A stretch of DNA of 64,000 nt from Calditrichota bacterium (lineage in GTDB: Bacteria; Calditrichota; Calditrichia; Calditrichales; J004). The notes under the pieces were generated by a model. It was not told where the DNA came from and made no database searches. It was given only the letters and a program-made list of their open reading frames with translations. Shown piece after piece: positions 25,843 to 35,175 of this stretch (position 1 is the first letter of the stretch; each line of letters begins with the position of its first letter). The stretch spans positions 620,001-684,000 of the forward strand of contig JABFGF010000002.1 of the NCBI GenBank assembly GCA_013112635.1, written 5' to 3'. The position numbers and the translations under genes are program-made.

Positions 25843-26304
25843 ATGACTAACAATGATGTTTTACGCCGGATCCGTTACAGCTTCGATTTTAGCGATCCGA
25901 AAATGATTGCAATATTTAAAGCCGCGAACCATGATGTTACCAGAGCCCAAATCAGCAGCTGGTTAAAAAAAGATGATGATCCCGATTATCTGGCCTGCAA
26001 TGATATAACCATGGCTACTTTTTTAAATGGTCTAATTAATGAAAAGCGTGGCAAAAAAGAAGGGCCGCAACCCGAACCGGAGAAACGGCTGAATAACAAT
26101 ATCATTTTTAGAAAACTTAAAATTGCGTTGGATTTGAAAGCAGAAGATGTTTTGGCAATTATGGATTTAGCCAACTTAAAAATGAGCAAACATGAGTTGA
26201 GTGCCTTTTTCCGTAAACCGGGACATAAGCATTTCAGGGAATGCAAAGATCAAATCCTACGAAATTTTTTAAAGGGTGTGCAACTTAAATATCGTAAAGA
26301 ATAG
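25843..26304 (+). CDS. DUF1456 (YehS-like) protein
   Basis: A 153-residue cytoplasmic protein with two copies of the DUF1456 repeat: MTNNDVLRRIRYSFDFSDP...MIAIFK (about 1-65) and LNNNIIFRKLKIALDLKAED (about 85-150). Each copy continues with an SSWLKKDDD- or SAFFRKPGH-like segment and ends in FLNGLI or FLKGVQ. The function is not established; E. coli YehS is the reference member. The ATG is 22 bases after the amidohydrolase stop, so it may ride on that transcript. The next gene is convergent and only two bases away. Confidence 0.88.
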   Translation: MTNNDVLRRIRYSFDFSDPKMIAIFKAANHDVTRAQISSWLKKDDDPDYLACNDITMATFLNGLINEKRGKKEGPQPEPEKRLNNNIIFRKLKIALDLKAEDVLAIMDLANLKMSKHELSAFFRKPGHKHFRECKDQILRNFLKGVQLKYRKE

Positions 26305-26306
26305 TT

Positions 26307-27005
26307 TTATTTCAATCTTTCCAGCTCAGCATTTATTTCGGTCAATGTCTTTCGGATCAGCGTAGAGAGAGTTTTATATCTTGCTTGGATTTGAGATTTA
26401 AAACCGATGTTTACAACAAACAAATTCGTAAAGGCTGAATCTTTTATTAATTTTTTAAACTCCTTCGATTGAAGCAAATTCTTCTTGTTATAAATGCTAA
26501 TTAATGAGATCGGCGCCTCTTTCATCATATAAGGCATAACGTGCTCTAAAATCATAGTGCGGTCTATATGGATGTATTCTTTAATGTGGCTGTATTGATT
26601 TGCATAAATGTTAATAATTTCCGTTAACACCTTTTTATTTGATATGAGCTTTAACTGCCCTGTTGCCTGCAATTGTTGGAAGTGAACATTGCGGATTTCA
26701 AAAGTTGAGTAGTTGGCAAAATAATTAAGCGCATTTTTGATTGAATCCGGGTTGGCCTTTTTGTTGTTAACGTTTTGAAGAAAATACCGGTAATATCCGG
26801 AATAATCTTGTATTGTTTTTGCCTCATTAAAAATTGTTGTGGAATCCACCACAAGGTCATCATGGATGGCTTGCAAAGCTTCGATTTCGGCTTTATTGTT
26901 ATCTCTTTCTTTGCGCCATTCGTTTAACATAAATGAAAGAGAAATCCCAAAAACAATTATTATAAATTCAAGAAAATATTCCGGAAGTTTATGCTTTATA
27001 TTCAT
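26307..27005 (-). CDS. DUF6090-like single-pass membrane protein
   Basis: A 232-residue protein. The N-terminal stretch KLPEYFLEFIIIVFGISLSF forms one transmembrane helix followed by MLNEWRKERDN, the signature pattern of a family common in Bacteroidota and relatives (DUF6090-like). The remainder is predicted helical and probably periplasmic, with FEIRNVHFQQLQATGQLKLI near 97-116. The function is unknown. Its ATG overlaps the TGA of the upstream PorV-like gene in an ATGA arrangement, so the two are co-translated. That suggests envelope-related work, but nothing more specific. Confidence 0.65.
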   Translation of the reverse strand: MNIKHKLPEYFLEFIIIVFGISLSFMLNEWRKERDNNKAEIEALQAIHDDLVVDSTTIFNEAKTIQDYSGYYRYFLQNVNNKKANPDSIKNALNYFANYSTFEIRNVHFQQLQATGQLKLISNKKVLTEIINIYANQYSHIKEYIHIDRTMILEHVMPYMMKEAPISLISIYNKKNLLQSKEFKKLIKDSAFTNLFVVNIGFKSQIQARYKTLSTLIRKTLTEINAELERLK

Positions 27006-28273
27006 TCAAATAATCCATGTAAGGTTAGTGAAATGCCTTTGTATTTTGTTCCATGTAACGGGTGTTCTTTAGGAACATTGATATCCCCTTGAGAATAGCG
27101 TAAATCAACATGAGACAAAACAATATTTAAAAAGTCATCCTGATAATCGCTATTTATAAATTTAAAAATTCCGCGTGTTGAAAATGTCATTGCCGAATAG
27201 TGAACATATTGAGGAAAACCAGGGCCTTTCATTTTGTGAATTCCAAAAGATGCTGTTTCAAAAAGGTTTATGCGAACAGATGTATTAACCTGAACTTCTT
27301 CATCCGAATTTCCCTGATACATGTGCTTTCCCAAATCTATATCACCAAACCCATTTTGATATGACGCATCGACACCATTTCTTTTTACGAGAATGTCTTG
27401 TGCTTCGCGGGCCACCTCAAACTCAATAAATTCTAAGGGAATGTTATTAAACTCAGACATAAGTCCAAAAGAAAAACCAAGACCAAATTTAGCTGTTCGT
27501 GGCAAAGGATCAGCTTGTTCCGGATCACCATAGCTAATCATGTCTCCAATATTTGTGGTAGCATACCCCAGATAAGCATTAGAGAAAAGACTAGTGTTTT
27601 CATCTAGTAATACAGCTTTATCAATATTTTGTAGATGATTCTTTAAAATCGGTAAATCCACCATAAATCCAAAATCATGAGCGTTTGCATCTGCTCTTTC
27701 ATCATCAATCTCCCTATCCACTGTAATTTTATGCGGCGCAGGGTTTGAGTTTATTTTTTTGTACGTATAACCAAATGAAAAGTGGGCAAAATATTCAAAA
27801 CCAAAACCTACTGAATAAGCATCGTACATTTCATGAGAGTTAAATGCCCCCAATGTAAAGCCACCATCATCTGTATAAACATTTTCACCAAGGTCAAGCA
27901 ATGTGTGCATATATCCAAGCCCAACATTTAGATCAATATCTTCGTAGACATCTTCAAAAATGTATCCGCCTGCAAAAGCTTGGCTTTGTAAATATAAATC
28001 ATCAAAATCGAAACCTGGCAGCCAGTTCATTTTTTGTGGGTAAAATTGCGTTGAGAAATTATTATCACGACTAAAAACCCCCAACTGTGCCGGGTTATAA
28101 TAAAACCCAAACGTGTCATCCGAAGGTAAAACCGTGTTTGCTCCCATATATGCACCAAGACCTGGTGAAGGGCCAATTTGAACAAATGGAACAGCAGTGC
28201 TTCCAGGTCCTTGCGAGAAAAGAATAAATGGTACAAAAAACAGAATTGTTAATAAAAAGGTACTCTTTTTCAT
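27002..28273 (-). CDS. PorV/UPF0164-like outer-membrane beta-barrel protein
   Basis: A 423-residue exported protein with a signal peptide ending near residue 20 (PFILFSQ). It begins with VPFVQIGPSPGLGAYMGANT and GFYYNPAQLGVFSRD, a divergent form of the R-x-x-GMGGA and YWNPAGLA signatures of FadL/PorV-type barrels. The body alternates aromatic-rich strands and ends ISLTLHGLFE. PorV-like proteins shuttle or anchor T9SS cargo, and a T9SS cargo is encoded at 58073-63772, but a general transport barrel is equally possible. GAGG lies upstream of the ATG at 28273. It forms a two-gene operon with the DUF6090-like gene. Confidence 0.65.
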   Translation of the reverse strand: MKKSTFLLTILFFVPFILFSQGPGSTAVPFVQIGPSPGLGAYMGANTVLPSDDTFGFYYNPAQLGVFSRDNNFSTQFYPQKMNWLPGFDFDDLYLQSQAFAGGYIFEDVYEDIDLNVGLGYMHTLLDLGENVYTDDGGFTLGAFNSHEMYDAYSVGFGFEYFAHFSFGYTYKKINSNPAPHKITVDREIDDERADANAHDFGFMVDLPILKNHLQNIDKAVLLDENTSLFSNAYLGYATTNIGDMISYGDPEQADPLPRTAKFGLGFSFGLMSEFNNIPLEFIEFEVAREAQDILVKRNGVDASYQNGFGDIDLGKHMYQGNSDEEVQVNTSVRINLFETASFGIHKMKGPGFPQYVHYSAMTFSTRGIFKFINSDYQDDFLNIVLSHVDLRYSQGDINVPKEHPLHGTKYKGISLTLHGLFE

Positions 28274-28351
28274 GTTAACCTCATATGGAAATGTTCTAAG
28301 TTTCCATAATATAACTAACGGAATTGCAATATTCCAGATAAAAAGAAATAC

Positions 28352-28801
28352 TTACCCAAGAAGCCGCCGGTGATAATTGATTTGCCCTAAATGATAATTA
28401 AGATGCCCATTTAGATGGATAAGAAAAAAAGCTGTTGTCATTTCGTAACCTAAAACCTGTTCAGGATATATTTTTTCAAGATCTTTTTCTGTCAGGCCGG
28501 ACAGCGTTTGTTTAACTACATCCTGGGTTGTTTGTAGTTTACTAAGCAGGTCTATACGTGAAATGTTTTTTACAGAAAACTCTTTTTCTCTATCCCGGAT
28601 GTAGCCGCTGTCCCCAAGTACATTGCCAATAAAATATTGCAGGTTACCAAACAAATGCAGGCACAAATTCCCTGCAGAGTTGTTGATTTCTTTGTCAACA
28701 ATCCAGAGTGCACTTTCATCACTATAAAGCTCAACTTGTTTTTTTAAGCGCTTTAAGTCACGCTCAAATAATGATTTTAATGATTCAATTATCGTGGCCA
28801 T
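28352..28801 (-). CDS. DinB / DUF1572-like four-helix protein
   Basis: A 149-residue predicted four-helix bundle of the DinB/YfiT superfamily. Three His residues suited to metal binding are in GNLCLHLFGNL near residue 49 and HLNGHLNYHLGQINYHRR near 129-146. Relatives are metal-dependent thiol-S-transferases or uncharacterised stress proteins. The ATG at 28801 is preceded by AAGGAG. It lies between the PorV-like and AIM24-like genes on the same strand with gaps of 50-80 bases. No specific reaction can be assigned. Confidence 0.8.
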   Translation of the reverse strand: MATIIESLKSLFERDLKRLKKQVELYSDESALWIVDKEINNSAGNLCLHLFGNLQYFIGNVLGDSGYIRDREKEFSVKNISRIDLLSKLQTTQDVVKQTLSGLTEKDLEKIYPEQVLGYEMTTAFFLIHLNGHLNYHLGQINYHRRLLG

Positions 28802-28849
28802 GAAAGCTCCTTCTTTTGACTCATTTAAGTTTCAAATCCCGCAACCTGA

Positions 28850-29617
28850 TTATCTGTCACCACTAACAATATTACCTAAAATGCCACCGCCTAAACCGGC
28901 AACACCTTTTTGTTCTCCTTTACCACCATAATTTGATGCCGCCGCAATACGATCAGCCAAACGAGAAAAAGGCAAGCTTTGCAGAAACACAGTTCCCGGC
29001 CCGGAAAGCGATGCCAAAAATAATCCCTCGCCACCAAAAAGGGCATTTTTAAATCCACCAATAAACTGGATATCATAATCAACGGTTGGCGCCATGCCAA
29101 CCAGGCAACCCGTATCGACACGCAACGTTTCACCTTGCTCAAGATATTTTTCAATTATCGTTCCACCGGCATGGATAAAGGCCATTCCATCACCACTTAA
29201 GCGTTGTAGAATAAATCCTTCGCCGCCAAATAACCCCGCACCTAATTTTTTTGTAAATGAAATTTCAATCTCGGTCCCACTGGCTGCACACAAAAACGCA
29301 TCTTTCTGGCAGATAAAATTCTTCCCAAAGTCAGCCAAATAAACCGGAATAATTTTTCCCGGATAAGGTGCACTAAAAGCTACATGGCCTTTTCCGCTTC
29401 CATTAAACAGGAATGTTGTAATAAAAAAACTTTCCCCGGTAAACATTCTTTTAAATCCACTAAACATACCACCGCCTGTATCGGTTTGCATCTCAATATC
29501 TTTTTCCATGTACATCATTGCACCTGCTTCAGCGCGAACACCTTCACCCGGATCAAGTTCAATCTCTACTATTTGCATGTCATCACCGATAATGCGGTAA
29601 TCAATTACATCTGCCAT
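28850..29617 (-). CDS. AIM24 / TIGR00266 family protein
   Basis: A 255-residue beta-rich protein of the AIM24 family (TIGR00266). Typical features are [20 protein letters not shown] near residues 17-36, [18 protein letters not shown] near 48-65, and a glycine-rich C-terminus. The fold is a double-stranded trimeric barrel; function in bacteria is unclear, with reported links to envelope stress and tellurite in related proteins. The ATG at 29617 is preferred over an upstream TTG because GGAGG sits seven bases before it. It has no obvious export signal. It neighbours DinB-like and parallel beta-helix genes. Confidence 0.88.
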   Translation of the reverse strand: MADVIDYRIIGDDMQIVEIELDPGEGVRAEAGAMMYMEKDIEMQTDTGGGMFSGFKRMFTGESFFITTFLFNGSGKGHVAFSAPYPGKIIPVYLADFGKNFICQKDAFLCAASGTEIEISFTKKLGAGLFGGEGFILQRLSGDGMAFIHAGGTIIEKYLEQGETLRVDTGCLVGMAPTVDYDIQFIGGFKNALFGGEGLFLASLSGPGTVFLQSLPFSRLADRIAAASNYGGKGEQKGVAGLGGGILGNIVSGDR

Positions 29618-29760
29618 AAAACCCTCCAAAAATTTTTATTTTTCCTAATTTTATTCTATTCATTTTTGTTATATCCAATCAAAAGGTTGGAGAAACAGAT
29701 TACTGGAAAAATGTACAAGTACAGATTGTTAGCATCATTCCATTATTCCAATAATTCGTT

Positions 29761-31098
29761 TTAAAACTCATAAGCTCCAAAATCAAAAATCCCATTTTGG
29801 GGACGCTTTTTTCCGTCGATATCAGTTTTAATAAAATTAATATCTTTTGCAGAATCAATCGCGGGCGAGCCATTTTTTAAATGATAATCATGTTCTGACG
29901 GATTTACAAAAAAGCTGTTCACTTTATTAGGATGGATCGCAAGATTAAATTGTGTAATTTCTTTTGAAAAAATTTTGGGCATCTTTTTGCCGGTAAAAAG
30001 ATTGTTCTCAACTCGAAAGTCGCCTGGCAATTTCCCGACCTTTCTCAAATGTTTTTTTATACCGCTACCAAAAGTATTATTTAAAAGATGCAGTTTTTTC
30101 ATGTCATCTTCGAACCGAATTGCAATTTTGTTCTCATAAAAAAGTGAATTAATTACTATCACTTCTGCAGGAAACCTTAGCCGCATGGCAATTTCATTAT
30201 CCCAAGATTTAATTCCATCCAACGTGCAGGTAACCGGATTTTTAATATTAAAAGCTGCTGCATTTTTTATACGTGTTGAATGAAATCCATAAGCCGAACA
30301 GTTTTTGATTTTTATATTGTGGGCCTTTGGATTATCCTCTTTATCGGCTTTAAGGTCTATTGCATTTTCCGCCATTATTTTACCAATAGCATCATTGGGC
30401 AATCCGGCCTCAGCGCTTTGATTTGCAGAAATAGGCTCAACCCAAAATGTACACCCTTCAATTAAAACGTTGTCCCAATCCGAGCGTGATGGAGAAATTT
30501 GGATGCAGTCACCGGTGATCTGAAAAATTTCACAATTCCTTATTGTAAGGTTTTTAACACCGGCGGTGCTGATGCCATGCGGCTCTTTTTTTGTTTTCGC
30601 ATACCAACTAAATCCATGATGTATTTTACAATTTTCGATTAAGACATTTTCCACTGAAGCGATGGTAACAATATCTCGTTTTGAATTTTTAAACTCACAA
30701 CCAATTATACTGACATTCCCCTCATTAATATCACACACAGGGCTTTCATCCCAAGCGCCGTCAAACAAAATATTTTTAACAACAATGTGCTCATTATTTA
30801 TTTTAAGGGCTTTGCCTCCGCTTATAACTTGTACCACATTATTTTTAAAAGACTGTATCACGATTGGCTTGGCCGGCAAACCATCATTTTCCGTGTGAAT
30901 CGCTTCATTATATTTCCCACTCAAAATATTGACAATATCGCCGGGTTGATCCGCCTGATCCAGTGCTTCAGAAATAGTTTTAAACGGTGCTTGACGGGAG
31001 CCGTTGTTAGAATCATTTCCTTTTTTGCCATCAACAAAATACTCCCCGGCAAATAGAAGGTTGGAAATAAGAAACAGCAGTAAAAAAAACTTTGTCAT
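29761..31098 (-). CDS. Exported right-handed parallel beta-helix protein
   Basis: A 445-residue protein with a signal peptide ending near residue 17 (SNLLFAG). It opens with YFVDGKKGNDSNNGS and PFKTISEALDQADQPGDIV, the characteristic entry of DUF1565/pectate-lyase-like beta-helix proteins. Repeated turns follow, such as IVIQSFKN, VSIIGCEFKNS, VLIENCKIHHG, LTIRNCEIF and VLIEGCTF. It ends with DIDGKKRPQNGIFDFGAYEF, a closing pattern common in secreted polysaccharide-associated beta-helix proteins. It could be a polysaccharide lyase or an adhesin-like binder; no catalytic residues stand out. No T9SS tail is visible. It is divergent from hsp20. Confidence 0.85.
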   Translation of the reverse strand: MTKFFLLLFLISNLLFAGEYFVDGKKGNDSNNGSRQAPFKTISEALDQADQPGDIVNILSGKYNEAIHTENDGLPAKPIVIQSFKNNVVQVISGGKALKINNEHIVVKNILFDGAWDESPVCDINEGNVSIIGCEFKNSKRDIVTIASVENVLIENCKIHHGFSWYAKTKKEPHGISTAGVKNLTIRNCEIFQITGDCIQISPSRSDWDNVLIEGCTFWVEPISANQSAEAGLPNDAIGKIMAENAIDLKADKEDNPKAHNIKIKNCSAYGFHSTRIKNAAAFNIKNPVTCTLDGIKSWDNEIAMRLRFPAEVIVINSLFYENKIAIRFEDDMKKLHLLNNTFGSGIKKHLRKVGKLPGDFRVENNLFTGKKMPKIFSKEITQFNLAIHPNKVNSFFVNPSEHDYHLKNGSPAIDSAKDINFIKTDIDGKKRPQNGIFDFGAYEF

Positions 31099-31249
31099 TT
31101 TTTAATAACCAATTTGTTAGCAGGTAAAGAGAAACTAAAATAAAAAACTCATTCTAACAAGATTGAATTCGTTTGGCAAATGGGCAGGATTTTCTGGCAA
31201 TCTGACTTGCTGATTTTTAAAAACCTGCGTATAAGTCACAAAAAAACGG

Positions 31250-31259
31250 TTGGCATAAT
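31250..31259 (+). promoter_or_regulatory. TTGGCATAAT motif upstream of hsp20
   Basis: Second of three exact copies in the window, 43 bases before the preferred hsp20 ATG at 31303. The extended sequence TTGGCATAATCATTGAA partly fits a sigma-54 -24/-12 element (TGGCAC, then TTGC), with mismatches in both halves. A promoter role is possible but untested. Confidence 0.35.
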
Positions 31260-31302
31260 CATTGAAGTAATAAAAGCAACTTTCAACAACTGGAGAAAAG
31301 TT

Positions 31303-31737
31303 ATGACATTTCAAAGATTTGGACCAAAGCGTAGAATGATAAATTTTAAAGGTGATTTTGACCGCCTGTTTGAAGAGTTTTTTGGTGGTTCTGATGATGA
31401 ACTGGATAAAGGAGATGTTTCTCCAAAAGTTAGTATTGAAGATAAAGCAGGTGAGTATATTGTTCGATATGAGCTTGCCGGCCTCTCTAAAGAGGATGTA
31501 AAAGTCACTTATAAAAATGAAAAATTATACATTACAGGTGATAAAAAAGAAGAAGCAGAACAAGCGGTTTATTATAAGAATGAACGGAAATTTGGTAAAA
31601 TTGCCCGTGGTATTGAAATACCGATGTTGATAAAAGCAGATGAAATTGATGCAGTTTTTGAAAATGGGCTTTTATCCGTAACGCTGCCAAAAGAAGAAGA
31701 GGATAAAGAACCAGGTATTGAAGTAAACATTAAATAA
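31303..31737 (+). CDS. Small heat-shock protein Hsp20
   Basis: A 144-residue alpha-crystallin-type holdase chaperone that binds unfolding proteins in the cytoplasm. The ATG at 31303 is chosen because GGAG lies about eight bases before it and MTFQRFGPKRR begins the family-like sequence; an upstream in-frame ATG at 31180 would overlap the presumed promoter. The alpha-crystallin domain spans about 40-130, with SIEDKAGEYIVRYELAGLSK and ENGLLSVTLPK. The C-terminal I-x-V motif (IEV in PGIEVNIK), used for oligomer assembly, is present. clpB lies about 430 bases downstream, consistent with a heat-shock neighbourhood and cooperation in disaggregation. Confidence 0.92.
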   Translation: MTFQRFGPKRRMINFKGDFDRLFEEFFGGSDDELDKGDVSPKVSIEDKAGEYIVRYELAGLSKEDVKVTYKNEKLYITGDKKEEAEQAVYYKNERKFGKIARGIEIPMLIKADEIDAVFENGLLSVTLPKEEEDKEPGIEVNIK

Positions 31738-31744
31738 CAACTCT

Positions 31745-31786
31745 GCGGCCTTCGTGGAATTCTTTAGCTTCGAAGGTCGCTTTATA
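31745..31786 (+). terminator. Probable terminator hairpin after hsp20
   Basis: GCGGCCTTCG at 31745-31754 pairs with CGAAGGTCGC at 31771-31780, including one G-T pair, around a 16-base loop. It is followed by TTTATA, a weak T-run. It lies seven bases after the hsp20 stop. Confidence 0.6.
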
Positions 31787-31847
31787 TTCTTGATCTTCAA
31801 TGATTTGAAAAGTAGATTCATTACAAAACACATTTATTGAGGATTTT

Positions 31848-32003
31848 ATGAATTTTGGAACAACAGAAATACTAATAATTGCTTTTATCATCGTTCTACT
31901 TTTTGGCGCAAAAAAATTACCCGATTTGGCAAAAGGGCTTGGCTCCAGTATTAAACAGTTCAAAAAAGGAATGGATGAGGAAGAAGAGAAAAAGAAAGAA
32001 TAA
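31848..32003 (+). CDS. tatA: Sec-independent protein translocase component TatA
   Basis: A 51-residue protein. An N-terminal transmembrane helix (about 6-20, [13 protein letters not shown]) is followed by the invariant Phe-Gly hinge in [19 protein letters not shown], the amphipathic helix, and a highly charged tail DEEEEKKKE. These are the hallmarks of TatA/TatE, which form the pore for folded twin-arginine substrates. Minimal length is normal for FCB-type TatA. GAGG lies about six bases before the ATG at 31848. No tatC is in the window, so the gene is unlinked from its partner. It lies between hsp20 and clpB. Confidence 0.93.
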   Translation: MNFGTTEILIIAFIIVLLFGAKKLPDLAKGLGSSIKQFKKGMDEEEEKKKE

Positions 32004-32171
32004 TTATTTAAAACGTACCCGCTTTATTTCCTTTAATCCCTCCTTTTTATTTTATAAATCTATTTTTTCTGTCGTTATTTGAAGAATATCAATCTTTAGT
32101 TTAAATCAAGAATGCAAGTTAATTGTAAATTGACTTTGCACTATTGAATGTTTTGACGAAATGGGAAAAAA

Positions 32172-34787
32172 ATGAATTTTGAAAAATATACACTCAAAGC
32201 TCAGGAAGCAGTTTCTTCTGCAACTAAGTTTGCCCGAAAAAATGAAAACCAGCAAATTTCTCCTGCACATCTTTTATATGCTTTATTGGAAGATGCCAAT
32301 GGAATCGTGAATACTGTTTTTAACAAATACGCGGTTGACCTGGAAACCTTCAACAGTTCACTAAACCAAAAAATAAATCAAATACCGAGGGTTCATGGCA
32401 ATACAACTGAACAGGTCTATTTAAGTCCAGAGATTTCCACTGTTTTTGCCAAAGCCGAAGAAGAAGCAGAATCATTAAAAGATGAATTTGTCAGCACCGA
32501 ACATTTACTATTAAGTTTATCCGATGGCTCATCCGATATTGCCAAACTGCTCAATAAAAACAGAATTACAAGGAACAATATTTTAATGTCTTTAAAAGAT
32601 ATCCGTGGAAACCAGAGAGTGACTGATCAAAATCCTGAAGCAAAATACCAGGCATTAGAAAAATACGGACGTGACTTAACTGAACTCGCCTTAAAAGGAA
32701 AATTAGATCCTGTGATTGGACGTGATGAAGAAATCCGCCGTGTTATGCAGGTCTTATCGCGCCGTACAAAAAACAACCCGGTGCTGATTGGGGAACCGGG
32801 TGTTGGTAAAACAGCCGTTGTTGAAGGCATCGCGCATAGAATTATTTCCGGCGATATGCCTGAAAACCTACAGGACAAAAAAGTTGTTGTTTTGGATTTA
32901 GGCGCATTAATTGCCGGGGCAAAATTCCGGGGAGAATTTGAAGAACGCCTAAAAACTGTCCTTAAAGAAGTAATTGAAGCTGAAGGTAAAATTATTCTTT
33001 TTATTGATGAGCTTCATACGTTGGTTGGCGCCGGCGCTTCAGAAGGTGCGATGGATGCCTCCAATATGTTAAAACCTGCTTTGGCCCGAGGGGAATTACA
33101 CACGATAGGTGCCACGACTTTAGACGAATACCGAAAATATATTGAGAAGGACGCTGCACTGGAACGCCGTTTTCAACCGGTTGTGATTGACCAGCCAACT
33201 GTAGATGATACAATTTCAATCCTGCGTGGATTAAAAGAAAAATATGAGCTTCACCATGGTGTGCGTATTAAGGATTCAGCTATAGTTTCGGCCGCAGTTT
33301 TATCCGATCGTTATATCTCAGACCGTTTTTTACCGGACAAAGCCATTGATTTGATTGATGAAGCGGCATCACGATTAAGGATTGAAATCAATTCCATGCC
33401 AGAGGAACTGGATGATGTTTTGCGGCGCATAAAACAATTGGAAATTGAATCTGTTGCGTTAAAAAAAGAAAAAGATAAAAAATCCCGGGAACGTCTCGCC
33501 AATGTACAAAAAGAGGTAGCCAACCTAAAAGAATCTTCTTCCAAGTTGCATTTGCAATGGAAAACCGAAAAAGGGATTATTGCCAAAATTAACAATCAGA
33601 AAAGCAAAATTGATGACCTTAAAAACCTGATGGACCGTTATGAGCGTGAAGGCCAGCTTGATAAAGTTGCAGAGCTGCGTTATGGCTTAATACCGGCAAC
33701 TGAAGAAGATATAAAAAAGCAGCATCAAAAGCTGATCCAAGCCCAATCTGCACATAAAATGCTAAAAGAAGATGTTGAAGATGAAGACATCGCACAAATA
33801 ATTGCCAAATGGACAGGAATACCTGTTCAAAAAATGCTGGAAGGTGAAAAAGAAAAACTGTTGCAAATGGAAGATCGGCTAAGCCAAAGGGTTGTCGGCC
33901 AACCAGAAGCCATCTCCGCAGTTTCCAATGCAATCAGGCGGTCACGAGCTGGGCTAAGCGATGAAAGTAAACCGCTCGGATCATTTATTTTTATGGGCTC
34001 AACCGGTGTTGGCAAAACAGAGCTTGCCCGTGCTTTAGCAGAGTTTTTGTTTGATGATGAATCAAACATGGTTCGCATTGATATGTCTGAATACATGGAA
34101 CGCCATTCTGTTTCACGATTGATTGGTTCGCCACCCGGATATGTTGGATATGAAGAAGGTGGACAATTAACTGAGCAAGTTCGCCGAAAGCCTTATTCTG
34201 TTGTTCTTCTTGATGAAATTGAAAAAGCTCATCCTGAAGTTTTTAATATTTTACTGCAGGTTCTAGAAGATGGCCGTTTGACAGATAATAAGGGACGAAC
34301 CGTAAGTTTTCGAAATACAATCATTATTATTACTTCAAATTTGGGAGCAGAATATATCCGCGACCGATCGGCCGGACTTGCTGAAAATAATGGTTCTATT
34401 CAAGACAATATTTATGAAGACATCAAAGAAAATGTTTTACAAATACTGAAAAAATCACTACGTCCGGAGTTCTTAAACCGCATTGACGATGTGATTGTTT
34501 TCCATCCTCTAAATAAATCTGATATTCGGCAAATTGTTAAAATTCAATTTGAACATGTTAAATCTCTACTTAATCAAAAACAGATTTTGGTAGAAATATC
34601 GGAAGAGGCGCTTGATTTTCTGACCGATCATGGCTTTGATCCGGTTTTTGGCGCAAGGCCGTTAAAACGTCTAATACAAAAAGAGCTGATCAACGATATA
34701 GCCAAAGAAATAATTGCCGGAAATATTGCGGGTGGAGAGAAAGTAATTATTGATGCGCGGGATGGTAAAATACTTATAAAGCATTAA
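32172..34787 (+). CDS. clpB: ATP-dependent disaggregase ClpB
   Basis: An 871-residue Hsp100 protein that pulls aggregated polypeptides through its hexameric pore with DnaK and small heat-shock proteins. The N-domain is at about 1-145. NBD1 has Walker A GEPGVGKT at 207-214 and Walker [17 protein letters not shown]. The pore loop reads [11 protein letters not shown] with Phe252, where Tyr is usual. The ClpB-specific coiled-coil middle domain is at about 405-525. NBD2 has Walker [12 protein letters not shown], the pore motif [14 protein letters not shown] and [15 protein letters not shown]. The C-terminus [14 protein letters not shown] is standard. No CIRCE element is visible in the 168 bases upstream. 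Confidence 0.97.
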   Translation: MNFEKYTLKAQEAVSSATKFARKNENQQISPAHLLYALLEDANGIVNTVFNKYAVDLETFNSSLNQKINQIPRVHGNTTEQVYLSPEISTVFAKAEEEAESLKDEFVSTEHLLLSLSDGSSDIAKLLNKNRITRNNILMSLKDIRGNQRVTDQNPEAKYQALEKYGRDLTELALKGKLDPVIGRDEEIRRVMQVLSRRTKNNPVLIGEPGVGKTAVVEGIAHRIISGDMPENLQDKKVVVLDLGALIAGAKFRGEFEERLKTVLKEVIEAEGKIILFIDELHTLVGAGASEGAMDASNMLKPALARGELHTIGATTLDEYRKYIEKDAALERRFQPVVIDQPTVDDTISILRGLKEKYELHHGVRIKDSAIVSAAVLSDRYISDRFLPDKAIDLIDEAASRLRIEINSMPEELDDVLRRIKQLEIESVALKKEKDKKSRERLANVQKEVANLKESSSKLHLQWKTEKGIIAKINNQKSKIDDLKNLMDRYEREGQLDKVAELRYGLIPATEEDIKKQHQKLIQAQSAHKMLKEDVEDEDIAQIIAKWTGIPVQKMLEGEKEKLLQMEDRLSQRVVGQPEAISAVSNAIRRSRAGLSDESKPLGSFIFMGSTGVGKTELARALAEFLFDDESNMVRIDMSEYMERHSVSRLIGSPPGYVGYEEGGQLTEQVRRKPYSVVLLDEIEKAHPEVFNILLQVLEDGRLTDNKGRTVSFRNTIIIITSNLGAEYIRDRSAGLAENNGSIQDNIYEDIKENVLQILKKSLRPEFLNRIDDVIVFHPLNKSDIRQIVKIQFEHVKSLLNQKQILVEISEEALDFLTDHGFDPVFGARPLKRLIQKELINDIAKEIIAGNIAGGEKVIIDARDGKILIKH

Positions 34788-34879
34788 GCTATATCCGTAA
34801 ATATATTTGAATTAATCTGTTACTTTTTAAAAATTGTTACATCAAACAGCTAAAACAGACACACTAAGATTAGGAAAAT

Positions 34880-35089
34880 ATGAATCCCAAATTTTTAAAA
34901 ATTGGACTTTTTGCAGCTTTAGGAGCGAGTGCAGGCTTTGCATATTATTATTTTATCGGTTGTAATAGCGGGCATTGTGTTATTAGCAGCAATCCTTACA
35001 TCAGTACAATTTATGGGTTGGTAGCCGGAGTTTTTATGGGATGGCCAACCAAACAAAAATTGAAAGAAAAAGATGAAAAACAATCCTGA
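34880..35089 (+). CDS. Small DUF6132-like membrane protein
   Basis: A 69-residue protein with two hydrophobic segments (about 8-26 and 42-56) separated by the motif GCNSGHCVISSNPYISTIYG, close to the GCxTGxCPITSNPY pattern of a small FCB membrane family (DUF6132). The two Cys could bind metal or form a disulphide. Related genes often sit beside rhodanese or thioredoxin genes, but none is here. AGGAAAAT precedes the ATG at 34880. It is 92 bases after clpB and may be its last co-transcribed gene. Confidence 0.75.
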   Translation: MNPKFLKIGLFAALGASAGFAYYYFIGCNSGHCVISSNPYISTIYGLVAGVFMGWPTKQKLKEKDEKQS

Positions 35090-35131
35090 TTGGTTTTAGG
35101 ATAAACTAAAGTTCTGCTCATTCCACACGAA

Positions 35132-35175
35132 TTGAATATCCTGTTAAAAATTAAATATTTCAGCCGGATATTCAA
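35132..35175 (+). promoter_or_regulatory. Perfect inverted repeat ending at a start codon
   Basis: TTGAATATCC at 35132-35141 is the exact reverse complement of GGATATTCAA at 35166-35175, with 24 bases between. The right arm contains the only GGA available as a ribosome site and ends at the A of the ATG at 35175. It could be an operator or an mRNA hairpin hiding the start. The structure is seen; the function is inferred. Confidence 0.5.

Noticed and set aside
32004-32171. Possible CIRCE or HAIR heat-shock operator upstream of clpB
   Set aside because: Neither TTAGCACTC-N9-GAGTGCTAA nor a HAIR-type repeat is present; no clear operator could be read.
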